DNA of 64,000 bases from Microbacterium sp. CFH 31415 (GTDB lineage: Bacteria; Actinomycetota; Actinomycetes; Actinomycetales; Microbacteriaceae), in assembly GCF_022538185.1 (NCBI RefSeq), contig NZ_JAKYXC010000002.1, positions 62,001 to 126,000 of the forward strand, given 5' to 3'. Position numbers and translations under genes: made by a program. Within the stretch, counting starts at the first letter, position 1; each line of letters opens with the position of its first letter. Below are positions 7,655 to 19,353 of this stretch, in pieces. The notes under the pieces are model-generated. The model did not search any database. It worked only from the letters and a program-made list of their open reading frames with translations, and was not told where the DNA came from.

Positions 7655-9811
7655 GATGTGCGCTTGCGGGTCATGCCGCAGCCACAGCACGCCGAGCGGC
7701 GGCAGCACGAGCTTCGCGCGCCCGCCCTCGCCTGCGTGGACCACGCCGAGGTTGCCCACACCCGAGCCGCCGAATGCCGCGGCATCCGTGTTGAGCACTT
7801 CATGCCACACACCGTGCTCCGGCAGATCCAGCTCGTACGACGTGATCGGCTCGCCCGAGAAGTTGCAGATCACGGCGAGGGAGTTGCCGTGCCAGTCGCG
7901 GCGCGCGAAGGCGATGACGTTGGGGTTCCACAACGGCGCCCCCAGCCGCACGAAGGCAGCGCCGTCGCTGTCGCGCGCCCACAGGGCGGAGTGGTCGCGG
8001 TACACACGGTTGAGTGTCGCGACGAACGAGTGCAGCTGCGCGTGCGAGGGCTGGTCCAGCAGCCACCAGTCCAGTGAACGTCCTTCCGACCACTCGGAGA
8101 GCTGGCCGAACTCCTGGCCCATGAACAGCAGCTGCTTGCCCGGGTGACCCCACATGTAGGCGAGGAATGCGCGCATGTTCGCGAGCTGCTGCCAGTGGTC
8201 GCCCGGCATGCGTCCGATGAGACTGCCCTTGCCGTGCACGACCTCGTCGTGGCTGATCGGCAGCACGAAGTTCTCGCTGAACGCGTAGACGAACGAGAAC
8301 GACAGCTCGCCCTCGTGGTGCGAGCGGTACATCGGGTCGCGCTTGATGTACTGCAGCGAGTCGTTCATCCAGCCCATGTTCCACTTGAACCCGAAGCCGA
8401 GGCCGGCCTGGTTCGTCGGAGCCGTCACCCCGGGGAAGCTCGTGGACTCCTCGGCGATCATCGCGATGCCCGGGTAGCGCTTGTAGGCGGTGGCGTTGAC
8501 CTCCTGCAGGAAGCGGATGGCCTCGAGGTTCTCCCTTCCACCGTGCACGTTGGGCACCCACTCGCCGTCTTCCCGCGAGTAGTCGAGGTACAGCATCGAC
8601 GCAACCGCGTCGACCCGCAGTCCGTCGACGTGGAACTCCTCGAACCAGTACAGCGCGTTCGCGACGAGGAAGTTGCGCACCTCGTTGCGACCGTAGTCGA
8701 AGATGTACGTGCCCCAGTCGCGGTGCTCGCCGCGCCGCGGGTCGGGGTGCTCGTACAGCGCCTCGCCGTCGAAGCGGGCGAGGGCGAAGGCATCCTTCGG
8801 GAAGTGCCCGGGCACCCAGTCCATGATCACGCCGATGCCTGCGCCGTGCAGGCGGTCGATCAGGTAGCGGAGGTCGTCGGGGTGGCCGAACCTGCTCGTC
8901 GGCGCGTAGTACCCGGTGACCTGGTAGCCCCACGAGCCGCCGAAGGGATGCTCCGCCAGCGGCAGGAACTCGACGTGCGTGAAGCCCTGCGCGCCGACGT
9001 ACTCGATGATCTGGTCGGCGGCCTCGCGATAGGACAGCCCCGGTCGCCAGGAGCCGAGGTGGAGCTCGTAGACCGACATGGGCGAGGAGACCGGCGTCGA
9101 CTTCGCACGTCGCTTCATCCACTCGTCGTCATCCCAGCGATACGACGACTGCGTCACGACCGATGCAGTGGCCGGCGGAATCTCGGCGAAGCGGGCCATC
9201 GGGTCGGCCTTGGTGACCCACCCGCCCGAGCGGCTCAGCAGCTCGAACTTGTACGTCGCACCGGCGCCGACGTCGGGGACGAACAGCTCCCACACGCCGC
9301 TGCCCCCCATGGAGCGCATGGCATGGCCCTGGCCGTCCCAGTCGTTGAACGAGCCGACGATCCGCACGGCGCGCGCGTTGGGCGCCCACACCGCGAAGGC
9401 GGTGCCGCTCGTGCCCTCGAATTCGCGGACGTGAGCGCCGAGCACGCGCCAGAGCTCCTCGTGGCGGCCCTCGCCGATGAGATGGAGGTCGAGCTCGCCG
9501 ATCGACGGCGGGAAGCGATAGGGGTCGTCGGCGACGTAGTCGGGACCGTCGTCGTACGTGGTCACGAGATCGTAGCGGCGCAGAGGGCCGGAGCGGGTCC
9601 CCTCCCAGATTCCCGCGCGCACGTGCTCGAGCGGCACGCGGGTGCCGTCGACGAACTCCGCGGTCACGCTGCGGGCGAGCGGGCGTCGGGCACGGACGGT
9701 CCACAGCGTGCCACCCTCGGCGTCCTGGCCGGCGTGGATGCCGAGCACGCTGTGCGGGTCATGGTGGGCGCCCCCGGCGATCGCGTCGAGCACCTCATCG
9801 GTCGTCGTCAT
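7634..9811 (-). CDS. glgB: 1,4-alpha-glucan branching enzyme
   Basis: Introduces alpha-1,6 branches into linear alpha-glucan. 725 residues, the full family length: N-terminal CBM48 modules (GTAFAVWAPNARAVRIVGSFNDWDG), a GH13 barrel, and a C-terminal beta domain. Visible GH13 motifs are the Asp nucleophile in GLRVDAVASMLYLD, the general acid in MIAEEST, and ISHDEVVHGKGS. The ATG overlaps the glgE stop (ATGA at 9808-9811), so glgE and glgB are coupled. This is the arrangement of the GlgE pathway, where GlgE extends and GlgB branches the polymer. Confidence 0.96.
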   Translation of the reverse strand: MTTTDEVLDAIAGGAHHDPHSVLGIHAGQDAEGGTLWTVRARRPLARSVTAEFVDGTRVPLEHVRAGIWEGTRSGPLRRYDLVTTYDDGPDYVADDPYRFPPSIGELDLHLIGEGRHEELWRVLGAHVREFEGTSGTAFAVWAPNARAVRIVGSFNDWDGQGHAMRSMGGSGVWELFVPDVGAGATYKFELLSRSGGWVTKADPMARFAEIPPATASVVTQSSYRWDDDEWMKRRAKSTPVSSPMSVYELHLGSWRPGLSYREAADQIIEYVGAQGFTHVEFLPLAEHPFGGSWGYQVTGYYAPTSRFGHPDDLRYLIDRLHGAGIGVIMDWVPGHFPKDAFALARFDGEALYEHPDPRRGEHRDWGTYIFDYGRNEVRNFLVANALYWFEEFHVDGLRVDAVASMLYLDYSREDGEWVPNVHGGRENLEAIRFLQEVNATAYKRYPGIAMIAEESTSFPGVTAPTNQAGLGFGFKWNMGWMNDSLQYIKRDPMYRSHHEGELSFSFVYAFSENFVLPISHDEVVHGKGSLIGRMPGDHWQQLANMRAFLAYMWGHPGKQLLFMGQEFGQLSEWSEGRSLDWWLLDQPSHAQLHSFVATLNRVYRDHSALWARDSDGAAFVRLGAPLWNPNVIAFARRDWHGNSLAVICNFSGEPITSYELDLPEHGVWHEVLNTDAAAFGGSGVGNLGVVHAGEGGRAKLVLPPLGVLWLRHDPQAHIPSPTQG

Positions 9812-11892
9812 CGCGTCTCCTTGACGTGGAGGATGTGCACGGGCTCACGGAAGGCGTCCAACTGGACGAAGTTGTGGTCGGACCAGGTCCAGCGCGCGCC
9901 CGTGACGAGATCGTCGACCTCGTACGGGTCACCGGGCTGCACGCCCCACACCCGGGTGTCGAGGTGGACCATCGTCTGGCGCACCGAGTGCGGATCGGTG
10001 TTGACCACGACGATGATCGTGTCGCTGACGCCGCTCGGCGACAGCGCCGCCGGCAGATGCTTCGCGTACACGAGGATCGCGTCGTCGTCGCTCCAGTGGA
10101 TGGTGATGTTGCGGAGCTGGCGCAGCGACGGGTGCTCGCGGCGGATCTCGTTGAGCCGCCGGATCCACGGGGCGAGCGAGTCGCCGCGCGCTTCGGCACC
10201 CTCCCAGTCGCGCACCTTGATCTCGTACTTCTCGTTGTCGATGTTCTCCTCGGAACCTGGCCGGGCCACGTTCTCGAACAGCTCGTAGCCTGCGTACACG
10301 CCCCATGTCGGCGCGGCCGTGGCCGCGAGCGCCGCCCGGATGACGTAGGCCGGACGGCCGCCGAACTGGAGGTACTCCGTCAGGATGTCGTGGGTGTTCA
10401 CAAACAGGTTCGGCCGCATGAAGTCGGCCGTCTCGGTGGCGATCGACGTGAAGAAATCCTCGAGCTCCTTCTTGGTGTTGCGCCACGTGTAGTACGAATA
10501 GCTCTGCTGGAAGCCGGCCTTGGCGAGGGTCTGCATGACCTCCGGACGGGAGAACGCCTCGGCGAGGAAGATGACGTCTGGGCGGTCCGCATTCACCGTC
10601 GCGATGAGCCACTCCCAGAACTCGAGCGGCTTGGTGTGCGGATTGTCGACGCGGAAGATCGTCACGCCCTGGGCGATCCAGTGGCGGACCACGCGGAGAA
10701 CCTCGGCGTAGATGCCCTGGGGATCGTTGTCGAAGTAGACCGGGTAGATGTCCTGATACTTCTTCGGCGGATTCTCGGCGTAGGCGATGGAGCCGTCCGG
10801 GAGGGTGACGAACCACTCCGGGTGCTCGATGACCCAGGGATGGTCGGGGGATGCGTTGAGCGCGAGGTCGAGCGCGACCTCCAGGCCGTTCTCTCGGGCC
10901 GCCCGCACGAACGCGCGGAAGTCGGCCATCGAGCCGAGCTCGGGGCTGACCGCGTCGTGGCCGCCGTCAGCGGATCCGATCCCGTACGGCGAGCCCGGGT
11001 CTCCCGGCTCGGCCGTGAGGGTGTTGTTGCGGCCCTTCCGGTTGGTGGTGCCGATGGGATGCACCGGCGGGATGTACAGCACGTCGAAGCCCATGTCGCG
11101 CACCGCGGGCATGCGGGCACGGGCGGTGCGCAGGTTGCCGGGCTTCACGCGCCCGTCCTTCAGGCGCTTCGCGCCCTCGGAGCGGGGGAAGAACTCGTAC
11201 CAGGCGCCCACGCCGGCGCGCTCGCGCTCGACGAGCAGCTCCAGGGTGGGGCCGATCGACGCGATCGACATCAGCGGTCGGTGGGCGAAGTAGCCGGTGA
11301 TCGCGGCATCCCGCACGACGGCGAGGGCCCCGTCGCTGTCGATATTCGGGTCGCGGAGGACCGCTGCGGCGCCGGCGAGAGCCTTGAGCTCTGCAGCGGA
11401 GCGGTCCTTCTCGATGCGTGCCCGGTCGAAGAGCAGGGCGCCCATCTCTCGCATCAGCTCCGCGTCGACGCCCGCGGCGATCTTCACATCGGCGGCGTGC
11501 TGCCACGTGAGGAAGTCGTCGCCGAAGGCCTCGAACCGGAACGTCCACACGCCGTCCTCGAGCAGGGCCACCGTGGTCATCCAGCGGTCCAGTCCGTTCT
11601 CGAGCGGCGTCACCCCGTGCAGCGACTCGTCGCCGGACGGCGAGAACAGTCGCAGATGTACGCCGATCCGGTCGTGGCCCTCGCGGAAGGAGGTCACCCC
11701 GAACGGGACGGCCTCTCCGTTGAAGGCCTTCGCCCGGTACGGCTCGCCCGGGATCGACGGCGAAGGCTTGGTGAGCGGGATGCGGCCCGTCATCGTCACG
11801 ACGTGCGATTCGCCCACAGGGGCGGGCCGGACGGGAAGGGCGGAGAGGCTCCGCCACGGACGTGGGGGAGTCGGACGCGTCGGTGATGCCAC
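9808..11892 (-). CDS. glgE: Alpha-1,4-glucan:maltose-1-phosphate maltosyltransferase
   Basis: Transfers maltose from maltose-1-phosphate to growing alpha-1,4-glucan. 694 residues, typical GlgE length, with a GH13_3 barrel: FDVLYIPPVHPIGTTNRKGRNN, the nucleophile region TIFRVDNPHTKP, the acid in VIFLAEAFSRPEVM, and NTHDILTEYL. The GTG start at 11892 is supported by TAGGTT six bases upstream; an inner ATG at about residue 34 (MTGRIPLTKP) is where conserved sequence begins. No treS or maltokinase gene lies nearby, so the maltose-1-phosphate source is elsewhere. The downstream neighbour on this strand is glgB. Confidence 0.95.
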   Translation of the reverse strand: MASPTRPTPPRPWRSLSALPVRPAPVGESHVVTMTGRIPLTKPSPSIPGEPYRAKAFNGEAVPFGVTSFREGHDRIGVHLRLFSPSGDESLHGVTPLENGLDRWMTTVALLEDGVWTFRFEAFGDDFLTWQHAADVKIAAGVDAELMREMGALLFDRARIEKDRSAAELKALAGAAAVLRDPNIDSDGALAVVRDAAITGYFAHRPLMSIASIGPTLELLVERERAGVGAWYEFFPRSEGAKRLKDGRVKPGNLRTARARMPAVRDMGFDVLYIPPVHPIGTTNRKGRNNTLTAEPGDPGSPYGIGSADGGHDAVSPELGSMADFRAFVRAARENGLEVALDLALNASPDHPWVIEHPEWFVTLPDGSIAYAENPPKKYQDIYPVYFDNDPQGIYAEVLRVVRHWIAQGVTIFRVDNPHTKPLEFWEWLIATVNADRPDVIFLAEAFSRPEVMQTLAKAGFQQSYSYYTWRNTKKELEDFFTSIATETADFMRPNLFVNTHDILTEYLQFGGRPAYVIRAALAATAAPTWGVYAGYELFENVARPGSEENIDNEKYEIKVRDWEGAEARGDSLAPWIRRLNEIRREHPSLRQLRNITIHWSDDDAILVYAKHLPAALSPSGVSDTIIVVVNTDPHSVRQTMVHLDTRVWGVQPGDPYEVDDLVTGARWTWSDHNFVQLDAFREPVHILHVKETR

Positions 11893-11898
11893 GATTCG

Positions 11899-11904
11899 AA
11901 CCTA
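11899..11904 (-). promoter_or_regulatory. Leaderless -10 (TAGGTT) of glgE
   Basis: On the minus strand TAGGTT is followed by six bases and then the GTG at 11892. Transcription should start at or next to the start codon, and there is no Shine-Dalgarno. Confidence 0.6.
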
Positions 11905-11960
11905 CCGGCAGTGATGGCGGCTCGATAGGAGCTTGCGCCCGGGTCGTAATCCGTGGATGC

Positions 11961-14045
11961 TCACTCCGCGCGGAAGAGATGCATCGAGGTTCCGGGCACC
12001 GCGACGACCTCGCCCGGGGCGTGGTCGTCGCGATCGTCGGCGGGGGTCTCCTCGGCGCTCGACCACAGCGAGACGTACCGCGTGACGCCGTCGATCTCGG
12101 GGAGCGTGACCTCGGTGTCCCGCTCGGTGCCGTGGACGATGAGGAGGATGCGGTTGAACTCCTCGACCTCGGGTGTGGATGCGGCGACGTACTGAAGGGT
12201 GCGGTGTGAGGGGCTCGTCCAGCGCTCGCCCGACATCGTCTCGCCGTACTCGTCGAACCACTCCATGACCGAGGCGGACGGCGTGTGCTCGTCGAGCCGC
12301 GCGAATCGGATGGGCCGCAGCGCCGGGTTCTCGCGGCGCAGCGCGAGGAGGCGCTGCACGTGGGTGAACAGGTCGCGCTGCCAGTCGGCGTGCTCCCAGG
12401 AGAGCCAGGTCAGCGGCGAGTCGTGGCAGTACGCGTTGTTGTTTCCTCGCTGGGTGCGGCCGAACTCGTCACCGGCTGTCAGCATCGGGATGCCGGCGGA
12501 CAGCAGCAGGGTCCCGAGCAGGTTCCGCATCGCCTTGCGGCGTGTGGCGAGGATGCTCGGGTCGTCGGTGGGCCCCTCCGCGCCGTGGTTGAACGAGCGG
12601 TTCGTATCGGCCCCGTCGCGATTCTGCTCGCCGTTGCCCAGGTTGTGCTTGACGTCGTACGACACGAGATCGCGCAGCGTGAAGCCGTCGTGCGCAGTGA
12701 CGAAGTTCACGCTGGCCAGCGGGCCGCGCTCCTGCGAAAAGGTGTTCGCCGATCCGGCCAGACGCGTGGCGAAGCCGCCGATGCCGACCGGGGCGGCCGA
12801 CGCGCGCCGGGCGTAGTCGACGTCGCTCAGCCAGAAGTTGCGCACGCGGTCGCGGTAGCGGTCGTTCCACTCGCTCCAGCCGTCGCCGAAGTTCCCCGTC
12901 TGCCAGCCTCCCATCCCGACGTCCCACGGCTCGGAGATCTTCTTGACGCCGGCGAGGGCCGGATCGTCGATGATCGCGCGCAGCAGCGGGTGGTCGGGGG
13001 TGAAGTGGTGGTCGGCGTCGCGGCCGAGCGTCGCGGCCAGGTCGAAGCGGAAGCCGTCGATCTGCACGTCGTTCGCCCAGTACCGCAGTGAATCGAGGAC
13101 CAGCCGGGCCGCGGCATCCGTCGCTGTGTTCACCGAATTGCCGCAGCCTGTCACGTCGATGTAGGCGCCGTCGTCCTGCTGCCGGTAGTAGGCGCGGTTG
13201 TCGATGCCGCGCAGGCTCGACCGCGGACCGCCGATGCCCTCTTCCGCCGTGTGGTTGTACACGACGTCGAGGATCACCTCGAGGCCCGCCTCGTGGAGCA
13301 GCCGCACCATGCCCTTGAACTCGCGCAGAACGGACTCAGGACCTTCGCGCCGCGACTGCTCGGTCGCATACGGTGCGTGCGGCGTGAAGAAGTTGAGGCT
13401 GTTGTAGCCCCAGTAGTTCGACAGCCCATGCTGCAGCAGGCGGGGCTCGGTGGCGAACGCGTGCACGGGGAGCAGCTCGATGCTCGTCACGCCGAGCGCG
13501 AGGAAGTGCTCGATCATCGCCGGGTGCGCGAGCCCGGCATACGTGCCGTGAAGCGCGGGCGGGACTCCCGGATGCCGCTTCGAGAGGCCCTTCAGATGGC
13601 CCTCGTACAGCACCGTGCGGTCGAGCGGGACCCCCGGCTTGCCCACACCGCCCCAGTCGAACGAGCCGTCCACGACGACCGAGCGCCAGTCGTCGTACCC
13701 GCCGCGGGCGAGCCCGCGGGAGTACGGCTCGACGAGCAGGGTGCCGCGGTTGAAGGTGTTGCCCGGGGCATGCGGGCCGTCGACGCGCACGGCGTACCGC
13801 GTACCTGCGCGCAGCAGCTGCGTCGTGACCTCCCATACGCCGCCTCCGACGGGCTCGAGCGGAAGGCTGTCGGTCGCCCAATCGAGGTCGGTGTCGTCGA
13901 ACACGACCAGCTCCATCGCCTCCGCCGCGCCCGACCAGATGCGCAGCCGTCCGCCGTCGGGCCCGAGCGTGACACCGAGGTCGTCGAGGTCGGTGCTGAG
14001 CAGACCCGCGGAGAGAGTCGACCCGGCGGACGGAGCGGAAGGCAT
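11961..14045 (-). CDS. glgX: Glycogen debranching protein
   Basis: Isoamylase-type GH13_11 enzyme that removes short alpha-1,6 branches from glycogen. 694 residues. An N-terminal CBM48-like domain contains RYAVRVDGPHAPGNTFN; the barrel contains DVVYNHTAEEG, the nucleophile in IDGFRFDLAATLGRD, SEPWDVGMGGWQTGNF, and the transition-state Asp in TAHDGFTLRDLVSYD. The frame stays open upstream, but homology begins at the ATG at 14045, which has TACTGT seven bases upstream. It sits 69 bases upstream of glgE on the same strand, which has its own promoter. Confidence 0.95.
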   Translation of the reverse strand: MPSAPSAGSTLSAGLLSTDLDDLGVTLGPDGGRLRIWSGAAEAMELVVFDDTDLDWATDSLPLEPVGGGVWEVTTQLLRAGTRYAVRVDGPHAPGNTFNRGTLLVEPYSRGLARGGYDDWRSVVVDGSFDWGGVGKPGVPLDRTVLYEGHLKGLSKRHPGVPPALHGTYAGLAHPAMIEHFLALGVTSIELLPVHAFATEPRLLQHGLSNYWGYNSLNFFTPHAPYATEQSRREGPESVLREFKGMVRLLHEAGLEVILDVVYNHTAEEGIGGPRSSLRGIDNRAYYRQQDDGAYIDVTGCGNSVNTATDAAARLVLDSLRYWANDVQIDGFRFDLAATLGRDADHHFTPDHPLLRAIIDDPALAGVKKISEPWDVGMGGWQTGNFGDGWSEWNDRYRDRVRNFWLSDVDYARRASAAPVGIGGFATRLAGSANTFSQERGPLASVNFVTAHDGFTLRDLVSYDVKHNLGNGEQNRDGADTNRSFNHGAEGPTDDPSILATRRKAMRNLLGTLLLSAGIPMLTAGDEFGRTQRGNNNAYCHDSPLTWLSWEHADWQRDLFTHVQRLLALRRENPALRPIRFARLDEHTPSASVMEWFDEYGETMSGERWTSPSHRTLQYVAASTPEVEEFNRILLIVHGTERDTEVTLPEIDGVTRYVSLWSSAEETPADDRDDHAPGEVVAVPGTSMHLFRAE

Positions 14046-14052
14046 GCGACCT

Positions 14053-14058
14053 ACAGTA
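14053..14058 (-). promoter_or_regulatory. Leaderless -10 (TACTGT) of glgX
   Basis: TACTGT on the minus strand ends seven bases before the ATG at 14045, supporting that start over upstream in-frame codons. Confidence 0.5.
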
Positions 14059-14154
14059 GTAAGCGCGTGAGTCGGCGGTGTTACGGCACCCGGTTCCCAC
14101 ACACGTGAGACGCAGTCGCGCCGGTCCTCCGGCCGAGGGAGGAGGAGGTGGACG

Positions 14155-15342
14155 ATGCAGGTGTACCTCGACCACGCCGCGACGACGCCGCTGCGGCCGG
14201 AAGCCCGCGACGCCTGGCTGCGCGCGACCGCCGACGTCGGCAACGCCACCTCGATCCACGGATACGGCCAGAGGGCGCGCAGGCTGCTGGAGGAGTCGCG
14301 CGAGCGGCTGTCGCAGGTGCTCGCGTGCGACCCGATCGAGGTCGTCTTCACGTCGGGAGGCACGGAGGCGGTCAACCTCGCGGCGAAGGGGCTGTGGTGG
14401 GCGCGGGCCGCCGGGGCCGACGCGGTCGTCCTGCCCGACGGCGAGCACCATGCGACCCTCGACGCCATCGAGTGGCTGCACGCCGCGGAAGGCGCGGCGG
14501 TGCGCCACGTCGCGCTCGATGCCCGTGGCGCGATCCAGCCGGAAGCCTTCGCCGCGAGCCTCGACGGTGCCGCGTTCGCGACGGCGCTGGCCGCCAACAA
14601 CGAGGTCGGCACCGTCAACGACGTCGTCCGCCTCGCCGCTGCGGCGGCGGAGGCCCGAGTTCCGCTGCACGTCGACGCCGTGGCCGCGTTCGGGCACCTC
14701 CCGGTCGGCTTCCGAGGATGGCGAGCGGATGCCGCGGGCCACACGGGACTGTGCGCGATGAGCGTGTCGGCGCACAAGGTCGGCGGCCCGGCAGGTGTCG
14801 GCGCCCTGCTCGTGTCGCGGCACGCGCGGCTCGCTCCGCTCCTCCACGGCGGCGGACAGCAGCGGGGCCTCCGCGCCGGAACGCAGGACGTGGCGGGCGC
14901 CGCGGCATTCGCTGTGGCGGCGGAACTGGCCGAAGCCGAGCGCGAGGCAGAGGCGGAGCGACTCGCCGCGCTTCGCGAACGGCTGGTGCGCGGCATCCTC
15001 TCCACCGTGCCCGAAGCTGAGCTGCTCGGCGATCCGGACCACCGCATCCCCGGGAACGCCCACGTGCTGTTCCCCGGCGCCTCGGGCGAGACGCTGCTGT
15101 TCCTGCTGGATCAGGCGGGCATCGCGGTCTCAACGGGATCGGCGTGCCAGGCGGGCATCCCCGAGCCCTCGCACGTCGTGCAGGCGCTGGGGCGGTCGGA
15201 TGCCGAGGCCCGCCAGGTGCTGCGGCTCACTCTCGGGCGCACGACCTTGGACGACGACGTCGACCGCGTGCTCGCGGAGCTTCCGGCTGCGGTTGAGCGT
15301 GCCAGGGCGGCATCCGGGTCGTCCTCAGGCGGCCGCTCGTAG
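14155..15342 (+). CDS. Cysteine desulfurase (NifS/IscS family)
   Basis: PLP enzyme taking sulfur from cysteine to form a persulfide for transfer. 395 residues with the full fold: [12 protein letters not shown] at the N-terminus, [11 protein letters not shown], the PLP Lys in [10 protein letters not shown] (Lys208), and the persulfide Cys in STGSACQAG (Cys331). A strong GGGAGGAGGAGG site precedes the ATG. It lies 10 bases upstream of mnmA, so the most likely partner is tRNA 2-thiouridylation, with a possible Fe-S role. Its TAG stop is the first half of the mnmA -10 element. Confidence 0.93.
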   Translation: MQVYLDHAATTPLRPEARDAWLRATADVGNATSIHGYGQRARRLLEESRERLSQVLACDPIEVVFTSGGTEAVNLAAKGLWWARAAGADAVVLPDGEHHATLDAIEWLHAAEGAAVRHVALDARGAIQPEAFAASLDGAAFATALAANNEVGTVNDVVRLAAAAAEARVPLHVDAVAAFGHLPVGFRGWRADAAGHTGLCAMSVSAHKVGGPAGVGALLVSRHARLAPLLHGGGQQRGLRAGTQDVAGAAAFAVAAELAEAEREAEAERLAALRERLVRGILSTVPEAELLGDPDHRIPGNAHVLFPGASGETLLFLLDQAGIAVSTGSACQAGIPEPSHVVQALGRSDAEARQVLRLTLGRTTLDDDVDRVLAELPAAVERARAASGSSSGGRS

Positions 15343-15345
15343 ACT
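15340..15345 (+). promoter_or_regulatory. Leaderless -10 (TAGACT) of mnmA, overlapping a stop codon
   Basis: TAGACT is followed by seven bases and the mnmA ATG at 15353. Its first three bases are the stop codon of the cysteine desulfurase gene. Confidence 0.6.
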
Positions 15346-15352
15346 GGAGCAC

Positions 15353-16450
15353 ATGCGGATCCTTGCTGCGATGAGCGGTGGCGTCGATTCCGCCGTCGCG
15401 GCGGCGCGAGCCGTGGAGGCCGGGCACGACGTCGTCGGCGTGCACCTGGCGCTCTCGCGGGCCGGCGGCACGCTGCGGACCGGCAGCCGGGGCTGCTGCA
15501 CGGTCGAGGACGCGATGGACGCGCGCCGCGCCGCGGATCTCATCGGCATCCCGTTCTACGTGTGGGATTTCTCGGAGCGCTTCCGCGACGACGTGATCGA
15601 GGACTTCGTGTCGGAGTACCGCGCGGGCCGCACGCCGAACCCCTGCATGCGGTGCAACGAGAAGATCAAGTTCGCCGCGCTGCTCGAGCGCGCGATCGAG
15701 CTCGGCTTCGACGCCGTCTGCACGGGCCACTACGCCACGCTGGCCGAGACCGGCGAGGGGCTGGAGCTGCACCGCGCGTCCGACGCCGCGAAGGACCAGT
15801 CCTACGTGCTCGGCGTGCTCACGGCCGAGCAGCTCGCGCACACGTATTTCCCGCTCGGCTCGACCCCGTCCAAGGCGATCGTGCGGGCCGAGGCCGAGGC
15901 TCGCGGGCTGACGGTCGCGCACAAGCCCGACAGCCACGACATCTGCTTCATCCCCGACGGCGACACGCGCGGCTGGCTCGCAGAGAAGGTGGGTACCGCG
16001 CGCGGTGACGTCGTCGACCGCGCCGGCGCGGTGGTCGGCCGCCACGAGGGTGCGCACGCCTTCACCGTCGGTCAGCGGCGCGGGCTGTCGCTCGGCGTTC
16101 CCGCGCCCGATGGCAAGCCCCGCTTCGTGCTCGAGGTGCGACCCGTCACCAACACCGTGGTCGTCGGCCCCAAGGAGGCTCTTGCCACCGCCGAGATCTC
16201 GGGAGAGCGCCACTCGTGGGCCGGACGCCCGCAGGCGCCCGGCGACTTCGAGTGCCATGTGCAGATCCGCGCGCACGCCGATCCGGTCCCCGCACGGGCG
16301 ACCCTCGCAGGCGGGCGTCTGACCGTCGTACCCGAGACGCCGTTCGACGGCGTGGCGCCGGGCCAGACCGCGGTCCTCTACGACGGCACGCGGGTCATCG
16401 GCCAGTTCACGATCGACCGCACCGTCTCCGCCGTTCCCGTCGACGCGTAG
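15353..16450 (+). CDS. mnmA: tRNA-specific 2-thiouridylase
   Basis: Thiolates U34 of Lys, Glu and Gln tRNAs, using ATP and sulfur relayed from a cysteine desulfurase. 365 residues: the PP-loop SGGVDS at residues 9-14; the catalytic Cys98 in NPCMRCN and the persulfide Cys198 in [10 protein letters not shown]; a central FTVGQRRGL motif; and a C-terminal beta-barrel. The ATG start follows TAGACT by seven bases, and no Shine-Dalgarno precedes it at normal distance. The cysteine desulfurase immediately upstream is the plausible sulfur donor. Confidence 0.95.
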   Translation: MRILAAMSGGVDSAVAAARAVEAGHDVVGVHLALSRAGGTLRTGSRGCCTVEDAMDARRAADLIGIPFYVWDFSERFRDDVIEDFVSEYRAGRTPNPCMRCNEKIKFAALLERAIELGFDAVCTGHYATLAETGEGLELHRASDAAKDQSYVLGVLTAEQLAHTYFPLGSTPSKAIVRAEAEARGLTVAHKPDSHDICFIPDGDTRGWLAEKVGTARGDVVDRAGAVVGRHEGAHAFTVGQRRGLSLGVPAPDGKPRFVLEVRPVTNTVVVGPKEALATAEISGERHSWAGRPQAPGDFECHVQIRAHADPVPARATLAGGRLTVVPETPFDGVAPGQTAVLYDGTRVIGQFTIDRTVSAVPVDA

Positions 16451-16463
16451 GGCGGATGCGGCG

Positions 16464-16477
16464 GCCCGGCGCCGGGC
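16464..16477. terminator. Weak palindrome after mnmA
   Basis: GCCCGGCGCCGGGC is a perfect 14-bp palindrome 13 bases past the mnmA stop. It can form a 5-bp stem with a GCGC loop. There is no T-run, so the terminator call is tentative. Confidence 0.3.
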
Positions 16478-16509
16478 GTTCAGCCCCTTCTGCTGTCCGT
16501 GACCGCTCC

Positions 16510-18900
<2,391 letters not shown>

Positions 18901-18979
18901 GCCTCCCGCCGGCGTGCCGAGGCCGCGGCCCGTCGCCCTTCGTCGTGTTGGTCGCTCGCGGCCGCCCCGCCTCGCACGG

Positions 18980-19210
18980 TCAGTGAGCGATCGGCGCGGT
19001 CCGCCCCGCGCCGCGCACGAAGTCCGACGGCGGCATCCCGAGATCGACGTCGTCGGGCTCCGGTGCCTCGACGCACGCGCTGAGCGGCGGGTCGAAGACG
19101 GGCTGCCCAGGTGCGGCTGCCGCCGACGACGCGAACCCGATGAGGGCGCCCGACGCACCCGCGACGAGGAGCACGACGACGGCGCGTGCGGTGTGGTGTG
19201 ACGTGTTCAT
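18980..19210 (-). CDS. Small secreted protein, unknown function
   Basis: 76 residues from the ATG at 19210, chosen for an AAAGG site about 8 bases upstream. The N-terminal signal peptide has a hydrophobic core ending in an Ala-rich cleavage site (VVVLLVAGASGALIGFASSAAAAP). The mature part is about 45 residues, acidic and Pro-rich, with one Cys and no recognised domain. It is divergent from the large LuxR-type regulator at 19354, so it is a candidate target of that regulator. Confidence 0.6.
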   Translation of the reverse strand: MNTSHHTARAVVVLLVAGASGALIGFASSAAAAPGQPVFDPPLSACVEAPEPDDVDLGMPPSDFVRGAGRTAPIAH

Positions 19211-19284
19211 GACATCGACCTTTCGTTGCGAGGGGGATGCCTCCACCGTGCGCTCGTGCGAGGTTGGGCACATCCGGAAAGACC

Positions 19285-19314
19285 CCTCAGATCGGAGGCT
19301 GTGATCCTCAGATC
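19285..19314. promoter_or_regulatory. Direct-repeat operator candidate between 19210 and 19354
   Basis: CCTCAGATC occurs twice (19285-19293 and 19306-19314) with a 21-bp period, two helical turns. The second copy lies in the inverted repeat TGATC-CTCA-GATCA. It lies between the divergent small secreted protein and the LuxR-family ATPase. Confidence 0.45.
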
Positions 19315-19353
19315 ACCCGGGCGGTGAGCCGCGTTCACTGTCACACTGGGGGA

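Noticed and set aside
8144..11886. Long plus-strand open frames over glgB and glgE
   Set aside because: Antisense to intact GH13 enzymes with all catalytic motifs.
14046..15047. N-terminal extension of glgX or a minus-strand gene over the cysteine desulfurase
   Set aside because: The extension is antisense to the desulfurase; glgX homology begins at 14045 behind a -10 element.
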